The notes under the pieces were generated by a model. The model saw only the letters and a program-made list of their open reading frames with translations. It had not been told where the DNA came from and searched no databases. Source: VFMC01 sp050248155 (GTDB lineage Bacteria; Actinomycetota; Acidimicrobiia; Acidimicrobiales; Ilumatobacteraceae). From it: a DNA stretch of 64,000 nucleotides. This document shows, in pieces, positions 16,924-26,270 of this stretch; position 1 is the first letter of the stretch; every line of letters starts with the position of its first letter. The DNA lies in assembly GCA_050248155.1 (NCBI GenBank), contig JBFWSW010000009.1:34771-98770 (forward strand), written 5' to 3'. The position numbers were made by a program, and so were the translations under genes.

Positions 16924-19194
16924 TCAGTCGCCGCCGGTCGGGGCGCTGTAGACGTCGGGCACCGGTGGGTTGGCGACGGCTCGCTCGCCGGCGGTGATCG
17001 CGTCGAGCAGGTGGATCGAGATGTCGGCGACCTTGACTTGCTCGTCGTCGGCACCCGCCGCCTTCACGCCGTCGTCGAGCATGATGTAGCAGAACGGGCA
17101 CGCCGTCGCGACCCGTGAGGCACCGGTCGACAGCGCCTCCATCGCTCGCTCGTCGTTCACCTTCGTGCCGATCGACTCCTCCATCCACATGCGCGCGCCG
17201 CCGGCGCCGCAGCACATGCCCTTCGTGCCGTTGCGCTGCATCTCGACGACCTCGATGCCCTTGATCGACGCGACGACCTTGCGCGGCGCGAGGTAGACGT
17301 CGTTGTGCCGGCCGAGGTAGCAGCTGTCGTGGTAGGTGATCCGTTCGTCGAGGGTGGCCTGGCTGACGTCGAGGCGGCCGCTCTCGATGAGCTGCTCGAG
17401 CAGCTGCGAGTGGTGGACGACCTCGTAGTTGCCGCCGAGCTGCGGGTACTCGTTGCGCAGCGTGTTGAAGCAGTGCGGGCACTGCGTGATGATCTTGCGC
17501 ACGCCCATGCCGTTCAGCATCTCGACGTTCGGCATCGCCAGCATCTGGAAGAGGTACTCGTTGCCGCTGCGCCGGGCCGGGTCGCCCGTGCACATCTCGC
17601 TCGGGCCGAGGATGGCGACGTCGATGCCGGCCCGCTTGAGCAGCTTGGCCATCGCCTGGGTGACCTTCTTGTTCTTGTCGTCGAACGAGCCGGCGCACCC
17701 GACCCAGTAGAGGTACTCCGAGGTCAGCGTCTCGCCCGGGTCGACCACCTTGACGTCGTCGAGGTCCTTCGCCCAGTCGGCCCGCTCGCCCTGGTTCATT
17801 CCCCACGGGTTGCCCTGGTTCTCCATCGAGCGATAGGCGGTGCCCAGCTCGGACGGGAAGTTGCTCTCCATCAGCGACAGGTAGCGCCGCATGTCGAGGA
17901 TCTTGTCGAGGATCTCGATGTTCACCGGGCAGATCTCGTCGCACGCCTTGCAGCTCGTGCACGCCCAGATCTCCTCGGCGGTGATGCGTTCGAACACCGA
18001 GTTGGACGAGATGGTGATCTCGCGATCGACACCGAGTGGCGGGCTGACGTGACCCTGCGGCGCCGTGGCCGCCATCACCTCGCCGGTCTTCAGCACGATC
18101 TCGCGCGGGTCGAGCGGCTTGCCCGTGGCGTGTGCCGGGCACACACTGGTGCAGCGGCCACACATCGTGCACGCGTCGGTGTCGAGCAACTGCTTCCACG
18201 TGAAGTCCTCGACCACGGACGCGCCGAAGCTCTCGAGCTCGGTCTCGGTGAGGTTGGGCATCGGCTTCATCGCGCCCTTGGGCCGCTCGCGATTGCGCAG
18301 GTACATGTTCAGCGGCGAGGTGAACATGTGCCGCAGCATCGTGACGGGCAGGATCGCGAGGAAGACCAGGAAGCTGACGACGTGCGCGCTCCACAGGATC
18401 TGGTGCCACAGCTCGAGGTCGTTCGTCGACATGCCCTCGAAGGCCCGGCTGAGCGGGTAGCCGACGAAGCTCCACTTCTCGTAGTTCGGACGGTCGATCA
18501 GCGCGATCCGGAACGCCTCGGCGAAGAACCCGCTCACGCCGATGACGAGGAACGTGCCGAGGATGAGCGCGTGCTCGGGCTTGCTCTTGATGCGGATGCG
18601 GTACGGCCGCTGCACGTACCGCCGCACGATCGCCCAGACGATGCCGACGAGGAACACGACGCCGGCCCCGTCGCCGACGAGCGAGTAGCCGAGGTACGTC
18701 TTGCCGTGGAGGAACTTCAGGTCCTCGGGCAGCTGATGGTCGACCTCGAGCACCGTCGTCACCCCGAGCAGGATGAGGAACCCGAAGTAGATCAACGAGT
18801 GCATCACCCCGGCGGCCGGATCGCGCAGCAGTGTGCGCATGTACACGCCCGCACGGAAGTCGGCCATGCGGTGCTTCGCGTTCTTCAGCGTGGTTCGCCG
18901 GCGATCGGGAGCGCCTCGCTCCCAGTTGCGGACCCGCTCGGCGAAGGCGAACGCGCCCCACACGAGCAGCGCGGGGACCAACGTGTAGAAGGCGATCTGG
19001 AGCGGGCCCGGGATGTTGATGAAGACCTTGCGCGAGGGCGTCTTCTCGTCGTGCCACTCGGTGATCAGCGGCACGATGCCGGAGAGCAGCGTGAACACGC
19101 CGATCGCGATCCCGAGGACGATGACGAGTTGGTGCGGTCGGAACCGCTTGTCGCCGGTCGTTGCTTCTGATTCGGCTGCCGCGTGCGTGCTCAT
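16924..19194 (-). CDS. Membrane-bound Fe-S oxidoreductase, EtfD/heterodisulfide-reductase-like
   Basis: The 756-residue protein has about six hydrophobic helices in its first 310 residues, forming a NarI-like membrane domain. Two 4Fe-4S motifs follow: CTMCGRCTSVCP near residue 338 and CTSCKACDEICP near 412. The C-terminal half has two CCG-type cysteine-rich domains, including CPHCFNTLRNEYP near 577 and CCGAGGARMW near 663. This layout matches EtfD of mycobacteria, which passes electrons from electron-transfer flavoprotein to the quinone pool during fatty-acid oxidation. No etfAB genes are adjacent, so the electron donor is inferred. A cyclic-nucleotide-binding gene lies immediately upstream on the same strand. 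Confidence 0.9.
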   Translation of the reverse strand: MSTHAAAESEATTGDKRFRPHQLVIVLGIAIGVFTLLSGIVPLITEWHDEKTPSRKVFINIPGPLQIAFYTLVPALLVWGAFAFAERVRNWERGAPDRRRTTLKNAKHRMADFRAGVYMRTLLRDPAAGVMHSLIYFGFLILLGVTTVLEVDHQLPEDLKFLHGKTYLGYSLVGDGAGVVFLVGIVWAIVRRYVQRPYRIRIKSKPEHALILGTFLVIGVSGFFAEAFRIALIDRPNYEKWSFVGYPLSRAFEGMSTNDLELWHQILWSAHVVSFLVFLAILPVTMLRHMFTSPLNMYLRNRERPKGAMKPMPNLTETELESFGASVVEDFTWKQLLDTDACTMCGRCTSVCPAHATGKPLDPREIVLKTGEVMAATAPQGHVSPPLGVDREITISSNSVFERITAEEIWACTSCKACDEICPVNIEILDKILDMRRYLSLMESNFPSELGTAYRSMENQGNPWGMNQGERADWAKDLDDVKVVDPGETLTSEYLYWVGCAGSFDDKNKKVTQAMAKLLKRAGIDVAILGPSEMCTGDPARRSGNEYLFQMLAMPNVEMLNGMGVRKIITQCPHCFNTLRNEYPQLGGNYEVVHHSQLLEQLIESGRLDVSQATLDERITYHDSCYLGRHNDVYLAPRKVVASIKGIEVVEMQRNGTKGMCCGAGGARMWMEESIGTKVNDERAMEALSTGASRVATACPFCYIMLDDGVKAAGADDEQVKVADISIHLLDAITAGERAVANPPVPDVYSAPTGGD

Positions 19195-19261
19195 GACGGC
19201 CCGAACGCTAGTTCAAGCGTGTCCCGACGCCCACGTCCACGAGGCGCCCGGACGGCACAGC

Positions 19262-19687
19262 TCAGCCGTAGTACTGGCGGTCGAGGTCGCGGATGCGCGT
19301 CGCGAGCGAGGCGAGCAGCTTGTGCGCGAGCGCCGGCACGTCGTCGACGACGCCGAGGAACGTGCGCTGGCTGAGCAGCAGGAACGTGCAGTCGGTCTCG
19401 CAGGTCACCGTCGCGGTGCGGGGGCCGTGGTCGAGCAGCGACAGCTCGCCGACGATGGTGCCCGGGCCGAGTGTCGCGACCTTCTTGCCGTTGCGGCGCA
19501 CGTTCACGCTGCCGCTCAGCACGACGAACGCCTCACGTCCGGTCTGACCCTGGTCGACGATCAGCGAGCCCGCGGGCATCGTCACCTCGTCACCCGCCTT
19601 CGCGATCTTCTCGAGGTCCTTCTGCGAACATCCCTGGAAGAGAGGCACGCTACGCAGGTGGTCGAGGTATGCCTTCTTGTTGGCCAT
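19262..19687 (-). CDS. Stand-alone cyclic-nucleotide-binding domain protein
   Basis: The 141-residue protein is a single CNMP-binding beta-roll: PLFQGCSQKDLEKIAKAG near residue 15, FVVLSGSVNVRRNGKKV in the middle, and the phosphate-binding cassette GELSLLDHGPRTATV near residue 87. There is no helix-turn-helix and no membrane segment, so it is not a CRP-type regulator by itself. It may sense cAMP or act as a scaffold. It is transcribed towards the EtfD-like gene with 67 bases between, possibly as an operon. The ATG at 19687 begins MANKKAYLDHLRS. The longer upstream frame has no support. Confidence 0.87.
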   Translation of the reverse strand: MANKKAYLDHLRSVPLFQGCSQKDLEKIAKAGDEVTMPAGSLIVDQGQTGREAFVVLSGSVNVRRNGKKVATLGPGTIVGELSLLDHGPRTATVTCETDCTFLLLSQRTFLGVVDDVPALAHKLLASLATRIRDLDRQYYG

Positions 19688-19791
19688 GGCGGGCGAGCAT
19701 AGACCGCTCGTGAACACGTGCGTGACCTGGCCGTACACTGGTTCGAGCACGGGTCGCACACCGGCCTCCATCTGTATCGACGGGAGTCTTG

Positions 19792-21426
19792 ATGGCACTC
19801 TCCCTCCACCGCCACCCCACCTTCGCCGGACGATCCGGTCCACTGCTGCTGGTGATCGCCGACGGCGTCGGCATCGCACCGCCAGGACCGAGCAACGCAG
19901 TCACCGAGGCCGACACCCCGAACCTCGACGCGCTCCTCGCGTCGCCGCTGTCGACGCAGCTGCGCGCCCACGGCGCCGCGGTCGGGCTGCCGTCCGACGA
20001 CGACATGGGCAACAGCGAGGTGGGCCACAACGCGCTCGGTGCCGGGCGCATCTTCGCCCAGGGCGCGAAGCTCGTGAACCAGGCGCTGGCGAACGGCTCG
20101 CTGTTCGCGAGTGACGTGTGGAGGGCCGCCGTCGAGCACGGCCGGGCGCACACGATGCACTTCATCGGCCTGCACTCCGACGGCAACGTGCACTCGAACA
20201 ACGAGCAGCTGTACCAGTTGCTCGAGCGCGCCGCGGTGGAGGGTGTGCATCGGGCACGCATCCACATCCTGCTCGACGGCCGTGACGTCCCGGCGCGCTC
20301 CGCGCTCGACTACATCGCCCAGACCGAGCAGGTGCTGCGCAAGATCAACGATCACCACGGTGTCGACTACCGCATCGCGTCCGGCGGCGGTCGGATGATG
20401 ATCACGATGGACCGCTATCAGGCCGACTGGCCGATGGTGAAGCGCGGCTACGACTGCCACACGCACGGAATCGGTCGGCCGTTCCACTCGGCCACGGAAG
20501 CCGTCGAGACGATGTACACCGAATCGGACGTCGGCGACCAGTACCTCGCCGCGTTCGTCATCGTGGACGACGACGGCCGTCCGGTCGGGACGATGCACGA
20601 CGGCGACGCAGTGGTGCTCTACAACTTCCGTGGCGACCGCTCGATCGAGATCTCGCAGGCGTACGAGGATCCGGAGTTCTCGGCCTTCGATCGCGGCGAC
20701 GCGCCCGACGTGTACTTCTGCGGCATGTTGCAGTACGACGGCGACGCGCTGGTGCCCAAGCACTACCTCGTCTCGCCGCCGGTCATCGAGCACACGATGA
20801 GCCAGTTCCTGTGTGCCGAAGGGGTGCGCACCTTCGCGATCAGCGAGACGCAGAAGTACGGGCACGTCACCTACTTCTGGAACGGCAACCGCTCGGGCTA
20901 CATCGACCCGACGCTCGAGACCTACGTCGAGATCCCCTCGGATCGCGTCGAGTTCAACCGCACGCCCGCGATGAAGGTGCCCGAGATCACCGAGCGCACG
21001 ATCGAGCTGCTGCGAACGGGCACGTACCGCTTCGGCCGGCTGAACTTCCCGTCGGGTGACATGGTGGGCCACACCGGCGACCTCGACGCGACGATCAAGG
21101 CGATGGAGGTGATCGACCGCTGCATGGGCGAGCTGATCGCGACGATCGACGAGCTCGGTGGCGTGCTCGTGTACACCGCCGACCACGGCAACGCCGACAT
21201 CATGTTCACCGAGTCCGACGGCGTGCGCTCGCCCAAGACGTCGCACACGCTCAGCCCGGTGCCCTTCGTCATCCACGACTCGCAGTACCACGGGGAGTAC
21301 CACATGGCAGCAGCGCCGGATGCCGGTCTGGCGAACGTCGCCTCGACCCTGTTCGACCTCCTCGGCTTCGAACCTCCCGCCGAGTACGAACCGAGCCTCA
21401 TCGCCTTCGACCGACCCAGCGTTTGA
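19792..21426 (+). CDS. gpmI: 2,3-bisphosphoglycerate-independent phosphoglycerate mutase
   Basis: The 544-residue protein shows the alkaline-phosphatase-like fold of GpmI. LLLVIADGVGIAPPG near residue 18 carries a metal-binding Asp, DDMGNSEVGHNALGAGR near residue 70 contains the phosphorylated Ser, LDGRDVPARSALDY lies near residue 160, and VYTADHGNADIM near 460 carries the remaining metal ligands. The enzyme interconverts 3- and 2-phosphoglycerate in glycolysis and gluconeogenesis. ATG 19792 has GGGAG upstream; a TTG directly before it is in frame but less likely. It is divergent from the cyclic-nucleotide-binding gene. Confidence 0.96.
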   Translation: MALSLHRHPTFAGRSGPLLLVIADGVGIAPPGPSNAVTEADTPNLDALLASPLSTQLRAHGAAVGLPSDDDMGNSEVGHNALGAGRIFAQGAKLVNQALANGSLFASDVWRAAVEHGRAHTMHFIGLHSDGNVHSNNEQLYQLLERAAVEGVHRARIHILLDGRDVPARSALDYIAQTEQVLRKINDHHGVDYRIASGGGRMMITMDRYQADWPMVKRGYDCHTHGIGRPFHSATEAVETMYTESDVGDQYLAAFVIVDDDGRPVGTMHDGDAVVLYNFRGDRSIEISQAYEDPEFSAFDRGDAPDVYFCGMLQYDGDALVPKHYLVSPPVIEHTMSQFLCAEGVRTFAISETQKYGHVTYFWNGNRSGYIDPTLETYVEIPSDRVEFNRTPAMKVPEITERTIELLRTGTYRFGRLNFPSGDMVGHTGDLDATIKAMEVIDRCMGELIATIDELGGVLVYTADHGNADIMFTESDGVRSPKTSHTLSPVPFVIHDSQYHGEYHMAAAPDAGLANVASTLFDLLGFEPPAEYEPSLIAFDRPSV

Positions 21427-21456
21427 CCACTCAGGCCCCGATCCGGGGAGGGGTCA
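21424..21456. terminator. Two-level hairpin between gpmI and the ParE-type gene
   Basis: An outer TGACC/GGTCA stem encloses CCCCG-ATC-CGGGG between convergent stops. It overlaps the gpmI stop codon. Confidence 0.5.
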
Positions 21457-21467
21457 GACGGTCGGGA

Positions 21468-21788
21468 TCACGGAGCCTGTTCGTCGGCGAGCAGTGCCGG
21501 CAGATCCTGAGCGTCGGCGAGGAGGCGGACGACATCGACGTGATCGCCGACGAAGTAGCACCAGCTGCAGGGGAAGCCTGGGATTCGGCGGGTGCGCAAG
21601 CCTGGGATGCCGCACCATTCGCCGACTTGCGGTGACCCGGCGCCTGGCATCCGGCCGATCGCGGACAATGCCTCGACTGCAGCTTCGAAGAAGCGGTTGC
21701 CGAGCTCATGCCCTCCTTCCTCGGCGTAGTACGTCGTGCGCTCGACGAGATCGACTTCCGCGCGGGGACGGAGGTAAACCTCGATCAC
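21468..21788 (-). CDS. ParE-type toxin
   Basis: This 106-residue protein fits the RelE/ParE superfamily: EVYLRPRAEVDLVERTTYY at the N-terminus, GNRFFEAAVEALSAIGRMPGAG in the middle, and GLRTRRIPGFPCSWCYFVGD followed by VDVVRLLADAQD at the end. ParE toxins poison DNA gyrase, while RelE relatives cleave mRNA; the ParD-like partner favours the former. The GTG start lies within the antitoxin stop (GTGA), indicating translational coupling. Confidence 0.9.
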   Translation of the reverse strand: MIEVYLRPRAEVDLVERTTYYAEEGGHELGNRFFEAAVEALSAIGRMPGAGSPQVGEWCGIPGLRTRRIPGFPCSWCYFVGDHVDVVRLLADAQDLPALLADEQAP

Positions 21789-22036
21789 GCGCCGGCGCCG
21801 AGGCCGCGGTCGCGCAGTTCGCTGATGACCTCATCGGTCAGAGCGCGGGACGGTCCGGAGGCAAGTCCTTCGGCGATCAGATCGCGGAGACGCTGAGCGC
21901 GCTGCGTCTGCTGATCGCGCCGGATGAGCTCGCGGAGGTACTCGCTCGTGTTGCCGTAGTCACCCGTCCGCACCCGCTCGTCGATGTACTCCCGCATCGA
22001 CTCGGGCAACGCGAAGCTCATCGTGTGCCGGCTCAT
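21785..22036 (-). CDS. ParD-type ribbon-helix-helix antitoxin
   Basis: The 83-residue protein begins TMSFALPESMREYIDERV and GDYGNTSEYLRELIRRDQQ, the typical ribbon-helix-helix of ParD/CopG antitoxins. The acidic C-terminal tail would bind the toxin. Such proteins also repress their own promoter. The ATG at 22036 is six bases after CACACT, and TTGACA lies 17 bases further upstream, so the promoter is excellent and the mRNA probably leaderless. Confidence 0.92.
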   Translation of the reverse strand: MSRHTMSFALPESMREYIDERVRTGDYGNTSEYLRELIRRDQQTQRAQRLRDLIAEGLASGPSRALTDEVISELRDRGLGAGA

Positions 22037-22042
22037 CTCGCC

Positions 22043-22071
22043 AGTGTGTCGGCGGTATCAACCGTTGTCAA
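22043..22071 (-). promoter_or_regulatory. Housekeeping-type promoter of the ParDE-type operon
   Basis: On the minus strand TTGACA (22066-22071) and CACACT (22043-22048) are 17 bases apart. The -35 lies in a short region containing ATCAAC and GTCAAC repeats that could form the antitoxin operator. Confidence 0.65.
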
Positions 22072-23230
22072 CGCCCGTGTCAGGCCGGACGAGGACACCC
22101 GTCGACGCGGCCTCGAGCGTCGTGCCGTCCGGGACGCACAGGCGGACAAAGTCGACATCGTCGGGAACCTCGACGAGGAAGTAGTCCACGCCGTTCGCGA
22201 TGGTGGCCGACAATGCCAGGGACGCGACAACGGTGCCGTCCTCGCGCGCCGAGCACCACGCGAAATCGACGGTGTCGAGATCGATCTGCAGGGCCCCGAG
22301 GTTCGTGCCGGCGATCACCCACGCGTCGCCGACGAGCACCGATGCGGCGGCCTGGCGCTGGTCGGCAGGCGTGTTCGGGTTGCCGACTTTCGGACGGCAT
22401 CCCTGGTCTGTGCCGATGCGGACGCAGATGGCGCCGGGCTCGTGGCCTCCGCCAAGGCGGTGCACCATCTCATATCCGCCGAGGACCACTGCGTCGATCT
22501 GCGGAAGCTGACCCAAGTACGTCTGTGCGTCGTGATCGAGCGCGTCGAGTTGTACGTCGGACACGGGAGCAAGGGCGCGCGCAACCTGTGCGATCTGCTC
22601 ATCCCTCGGTTGTTCGTCGATCCATGGCCAGCCGATCCTCAACACCGTGCCGTCGATCGTCGTCAACGTGTGACCGAGCAGCTCACCCACGCCCTCGATC
22701 GTCTGGATGGTCGCGGTAGGAGGCTGGTTGGACGGGCTCAGGTCCCCTTCGTCACTCACGTACACCGGTGGCCCGTGCGTGGTCATGACCGTGAACCCGA
22801 TGAAGGGACGCACCGGACGTTCCAGCGGGTCGACATCGGCCGCTTCCGAGCCTCCCATTTGTGCGGCGAGCCCGCGGTACACGCCGATCACGCGGTACCC
22901 GGGCGGAAGGTGGACCGGCGCCCATGTCGACGCTTCCGCGACCGGCGGCGTGCTGGATGGGGAGGGCTCATCGGTCGTGGTCGGTCCAGCGGTCGAGGCA
23001 GAGGTGGCCATCGGTGTGGAGTCGGTGGTGACCCGTCGATCGGGCGCCGATCGGACCAGAAGGACACCGACCAGGGCGACGACGGCTGCCACACCGGCGG
23101 CGATAGCGGTGAATCGCCATCGGCGACCTTCGGACGCGACGGCTCGTTCCGCTCGCAGCTCCACACCCAGTTGTTCTTCGAGCCAGCCGAAGTAAGCGGC
23201 GATCTGTTCCTCGAACTCGTCAGTCGGCAC
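22058..23230 (-). CDS. Membrane protein with large extracellular domain, probable anti-sigma partner
   Basis: The 390-residue protein has a short cytoplasmic N-terminus (about 36 residues), one hydrophobic helix (IAAGVAAVVALVGVLLV, about 42-58), then a Ser/Thr/Pro-rich linker and a roughly 290-residue extracellular domain with no recognised family. The GTG start at 23230 overlaps the last eleven bases of the ECF sigma gene, the usual arrangement of a sigma factor with a membrane-bound regulator. The cytoplasmic part is short and lacks a clear zinc HxxxCxxC motif, so the anti-sigma role rests on context. Confidence 0.78.
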   Translation of the reverse strand: MPTDEFEEQIAAYFGWLEEQLGVELRAERAVASEGRRWRFTAIAAGVAAVVALVGVLLVRSAPDRRVTTDSTPMATSASTAGPTTTDEPSPSSTPPVAEASTWAPVHLPPGYRVIGVYRGLAAQMGGSEAADVDPLERPVRPFIGFTVMTTHGPPVYVSDEGDLSPSNQPPTATIQTIEGVGELLGHTLTTIDGTVLRIGWPWIDEQPRDEQIAQVARALAPVSDVQLDALDHDAQTYLGQLPQIDAVVLGGYEMVHRLGGGHEPGAICVRIGTDQGCRPKVGNPNTPADQRQAAASVLVGDAWVIAGTNLGALQIDLDTVDFAWCSAREDGTVVASLALSATIANGVDYFLVEVPDDVDFVRLCVPDGTTLEAASTGVLVRPDTGVDNG

Positions 23231-23666
23231 GGTGCACCTCCAGGGCGATGCGAAGATGGGCCATGCCGCGCTGCAGATGCGTGCGCGCGGTGGCGTGGGT
23301 GACGTCGAGCAGCCGGGCCACCTCGACGATCGGCCAGCTGTAGCCGTGGACCAGCACGACGCACACGCGCTGATGCTCGGTCAACGCCGCCAGCGCAGGC
23401 AACAGCCCGGGCTCGAACTCCGGAAGTGCCTGCCCGCTCGGCACCGGGAACGACGGTGGTTCGCGCATCAGCTCCCGCGCTGCCGACTGCCCGACGCGGA
23501 ACAGGTAGCCCGCCGGGTTCTCCATCGTCCGCAGCCGAGCCCACTGCTCCCAGCCGTAGGCGAGCGCCTCCGATGCAGCGTCGAGGCCGATCTGCGGTCC
23601 ATACGCAGCGACCAGTGCAGCTCGAAGCCCAGGGCCACGCTCCCGAACAAACTGCTCGAAGGTCAC
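23220..23666 (-). CDS. ECF-like RNA polymerase sigma factor
   Basis: This compact 148-residue sigma factor has region 2 at the N-terminus (FEQFVRERGPGLRAALVAAY, then NPAGYLFRVGQSAARE). Region 4 is at the C-terminus (LAALTEHQRVCVVLVHGYSW, then VARLLDVTHATARTHLQRG) with the -35-recognition helix. The protein is shorter than typical ECF factors because the region 2-4 linker is brief. GTG 23666 follows TACTTT by seven bases, which fits leaderless translation and settles the start within a 1001-codon open frame that is otherwise antisense to other genes. Confidence 0.87.
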   Translation of the reverse strand: MTFEQFVRERGPGLRAALVAAYGPQIGLDAASEALAYGWEQWARLRTMENPAGYLFRVGQSAARELMREPPSFPVPSGQALPEFEPGLLPALAALTEHQRVCVVLVHGYSWPIVEVARLLDVTHATARTHLQRGMAHLRIALEVHRAD

Positions 23667-23729
23667 ACACTGGAAAGTAACGAGCAGTCGCGAATCGTGA
23701 CGCGGGAGGGCCCAATACGCTCGGCGGGC

Positions 23730-24593
23730 GTGGTCGTGCGACACGAGATGCTCCGCGGGCTCGAGCGGCTTCGGGCGACGTCCACGGTGCTGCAGCGGGC
23801 GCGGCTCGCTGATCCGCTCGCAGGCATGTGGGAGGCCGCCGACGTGCACTGGTGGTGGCGCCGTCCTCGCGCGACCGACGAGCTGGCCCTTCCCGTCTGG
23901 TTCGACGACGTGGGCCCCGTCGCCGCGGCCGGGCTGACCGCGTGGAACGACGCGTGGCAGGTCGACGTCTTCGTCGTGCCATCCATCGTCGACGAGGCCG
24001 ACGTGTGGGCGGCCACGATCGAGGCGGCCGGCCGACACGGCGATGCGCCGCTCGAGATGCTCGTTCGTGAGGACGATGTGGGGTCGATCGACCTCGCCCT
24101 CGCGAGCGGGTTCACCATGACTGACGAGCTGTCCGGCACCTCGTGGATGGACGCCGACGAACGGGCACCGATCGCGCGGGTCGAGGGCTACTCGATCGCC
24201 GACCGCACGATGCGGGCGGACCGCCCGCACCCGATGATCGCTCGGAACGGCGAGCTGGTCGAGACGAGGCTGCGCCAGTGCTCGCTCTACGAGCCGACCC
24301 TCGATCTGGCGGTCGAGGACGCCAACGGCACGGTGGCCGGCTACGCGCTGTTCTGGTTCGATCCGACGACGCTCGTCGGTCTCCTCGAACCGATGCGCGT
24401 CCACGACGACCACCAGCGCCGAGGCCTGGGACGCATGCTCCTGACCAACGGCCTCGACCGGCTCGTCCGTCACGGCGCGCGGCGCCTGAAGGTGGGCTTC
24501 GAATCCGATGCTGCGCGCGACCTGTATCTCGGCGCCGGTTTCGTGCAGACGTCGATCGATCGGCGGCTCGTCCGGCCGCCATCGCACCAGTAG
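23730..24593 (+). CDS. GNAT-family acetyltransferase
   Basis: In this 287-residue protein the C-terminal half is a GNAT domain: AGYALFWFDPTTLVGLLEPM forms the core strand, QRRGLGRMLLTNGLDRL near residue 230 is the acetyl-CoA-binding loop, and VGFESDAARDLYLGAGFV is the last motif. The N-terminal half is probably a second, degenerate GNAT-like domain. Acceptor unknown. GTG 23730 has TACGCT eight bases upstream; ATG 23748 is the alternative. The gene is divergent from the sigma factor within 64 bases, and its stop TAG appears to be part of the promoter of the next gene. Confidence 0.86.
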   Translation: MVVRHEMLRGLERLRATSTVLQRARLADPLAGMWEAADVHWWWRRPRATDELALPVWFDDVGPVAAAGLTAWNDAWQVDVFVVPSIVDEADVWAATIEAAGRHGDAPLEMLVREDDVGSIDLALASGFTMTDELSGTSWMDADERAPIARVEGYSIADRTMRADRPHPMIARNGELVETRLRQCSLYEPTLDLAVEDANGTVAGYALFWFDPTTLVGLLEPMRVHDDHQRRGLGRMLLTNGLDRLVRHGARRLKVGFESDAARDLYLGAGFVQTSIDRRLVRPPSHQ

Positions 24594-24602
24594 CGTGCGC
24601 GC

Positions 24603-26270
24603 GTGATCTACGCGTTCGACCGGTTCCTCCGCTACGACGAGCTCACCAATTGGCTCCACGACACGGCCGCGGCTCATCCGACGCTGATGGCGGTCGAGAG
24701 CTACGGGCGGTCGTACGAGGGACGCGAGCTCTGGATCGCCACGATCACCGATGCGTCGACAGGAACCCACGACACCAAGCCCGCGCACTGGGTCGACGCC
24801 AACATCCACTCGACCGAGCTCACCGCGAGTGTCGCCGCGCTCGCACTGATCCAGCGACTGGTCGACGGGCACGGCACCGACGAGACCGTCACCCGCGCGC
24901 TGCAGCGCCGCACCTTCTATGTCGTGCCGCGGGTCAACCCCGACGGTGCGGAGTGGGTGCTCGCCGACTCGCCGCAGTTCCGGCGCAGCAGCGTGCGTCC
25001 GTGGCCCTGGCGGGACGCGCACCGCGCGCCAGGTCTGCACGCTCGCGACATCGACGGCGACGGTCGGATCCTCACCATGCGCGTCGCCGATCCGAACGGC
25101 GCGTGGATGGAATCTGCGACCGATCCGCGCATCATGCGCGCCGTGCCGATGGAGGGCGCCGCTGCCGACGTCCGGCGCTACCGGTTGCTCGACGAGGGCG
25201 AGGTCGTCGACTTCGACGGCTTCACCGTCCCCACGCCGCGGCCGCCCGAGGGCCTCGACATGAACCGGAACTTCCCGTCCGGGTGGGGGACCGGTGTGAC
25301 AGGCAGCGGCGACCATCCGCTGAGCGAGCCCGAGATCGATGCGCTCGTCCGCGCGCTGGTCGCCCGGCCGAACGTGTGCGGTTACAACGCCTACCACACG
25401 GCGGGCGGCGTCCTGCTGCGCCCGTCGAGCACGCAGAGCGACAGCGCGCTGCCCCCGATGGACGTGTGGGCGTGGAGGCAGCTCGGCGATCGCGGCACCG
25501 AGCTCACCGGGTACACGGTGCACTCCGTCTTCGAGGACTTCACCTTCGACAAGAGCGAGACGATGAGCGGTGCCGCCGACGATTGGGCCTACGACCACCT
25601 CGGTGTGTTCGCCTGGACGACGGAGTTCTGGGACGTCGTCAAGACGGCGACGGGCACCAAGCAGTCGACGCACTTCTGGTACACCGGTCCGACCGAGGAC
25701 GAGGAGCTCGGCGTGCTGCGATGGGCCGACGAGCACCATCCCGAGATGTGCGTCGACTGGTACCCGTTCGAGCATCCCCAGCTCGGCCCCGTCGAGCTCG
25801 GCGGGTGGGACTACCTGTGCAGCTGGGGCAACCCACCCCTCGGCCACCTGGCCACCGAGGTGCAAGGTCATGCCGACTTCGCCATCCACCAGGCGCTCGC
25901 CGCCCCCGAGCTCGAGATCGTGCACACCCGCGTCACCCCGCTCGGCGGCGACACGTGGCGTGTGGAGGCGGGTCTCGCGAACACCGGCTGGCTCGCCACC
26001 CACGTCACCGAACGTGCGCGCAAGGAGCACCTCGTCCGTCCGATCGTCGCGACCCTTGACGGCGCGGAGGTGCTCGGCGGCACGGCGCGTCTCGAGCTGG
26101 GGCAGCTCGCCGGCCGGATCAACTCGCGCTTCGAGCACTGGAACGACGGCACACCCGACCGCACCCTCGCGTCGTGGGTGGTGCGTGGTCCGGCGGGCGC
26201 CGAGCTGACGATCTCGGCGACCCATCAGCGCGCGGGCACGGCGACGAGGAAGGTGGAGCTCGGCGGGTGA
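24603..26270 (+). CDS. M14-family zinc carboxypeptidase
   Basis: The 555-residue protein has the zinc ligands HxxE in ANIHSTE near residues 68-71 and a distal His in YHTAGG near 265, with the probable catalytic Glu in WTTEFWD near 340. An Arg/Asn substrate-binding segment MNRNFPSGWG lies near 221. M14 peptidases remove C-terminal amino acids or act on peptidoglycan stem peptides. No signal peptide is seen, so it may act inside the cell. GTG 24603 lies six bases after TAGCGT (24591-24596), whose first three bases are the stop of the preceding gene. Its stop overlaps the kinase-like gene. Confidence 0.91.
   Translation: MIYAFDRFLRYDELTNWLHDTAAAHPTLMAVESYGRSYEGRELWIATITDASTGTHDTKPAHWVDANIHSTELTASVAALALIQRLVDGHGTDETVTRALQRRTFYVVPRVNPDGAEWVLADSPQFRRSSVRPWPWRDAHRAPGLHARDIDGDGRILTMRVADPNGAWMESATDPRIMRAVPMEGAAADVRRYRLLDEGEVVDFDGFTVPTPRPPEGLDMNRNFPSGWGTGVTGSGDHPLSEPEIDALVRALVARPNVCGYNAYHTAGGVLLRPSSTQSDSALPPMDVWAWRQLGDRGTELTGYTVHSVFEDFTFDKSETMSGAADDWAYDHLGVFAWTTEFWDVVKTATGTKQSTHFWYTGPTEDEELGVLRWADEHHPEMCVDWYPFEHPQLGPVELGGWDYLCSWGNPPLGHLATEVQGHADFAIHQALAAPELEIVHTRVTPLGGDTWRVEAGLANTGWLATHVTERARKEHLVRPIVATLDGAEVLGGTARLELGQLAGRINSRFEHWNDGTPDRTLASWVVRGPAGAELTISATHQRAGTATRKVELGG

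Noticed and set aside
23667..26225. A minus-strand frame of about 850 codons running upstream of the ECF sigma gene
   Set aside because: It is antisense to the GNAT and M14 carboxypeptidase genes, shows no family motifs, and its codon pattern mirrors the real genes. Only the last 148 codons of the frame are the sigma factor.
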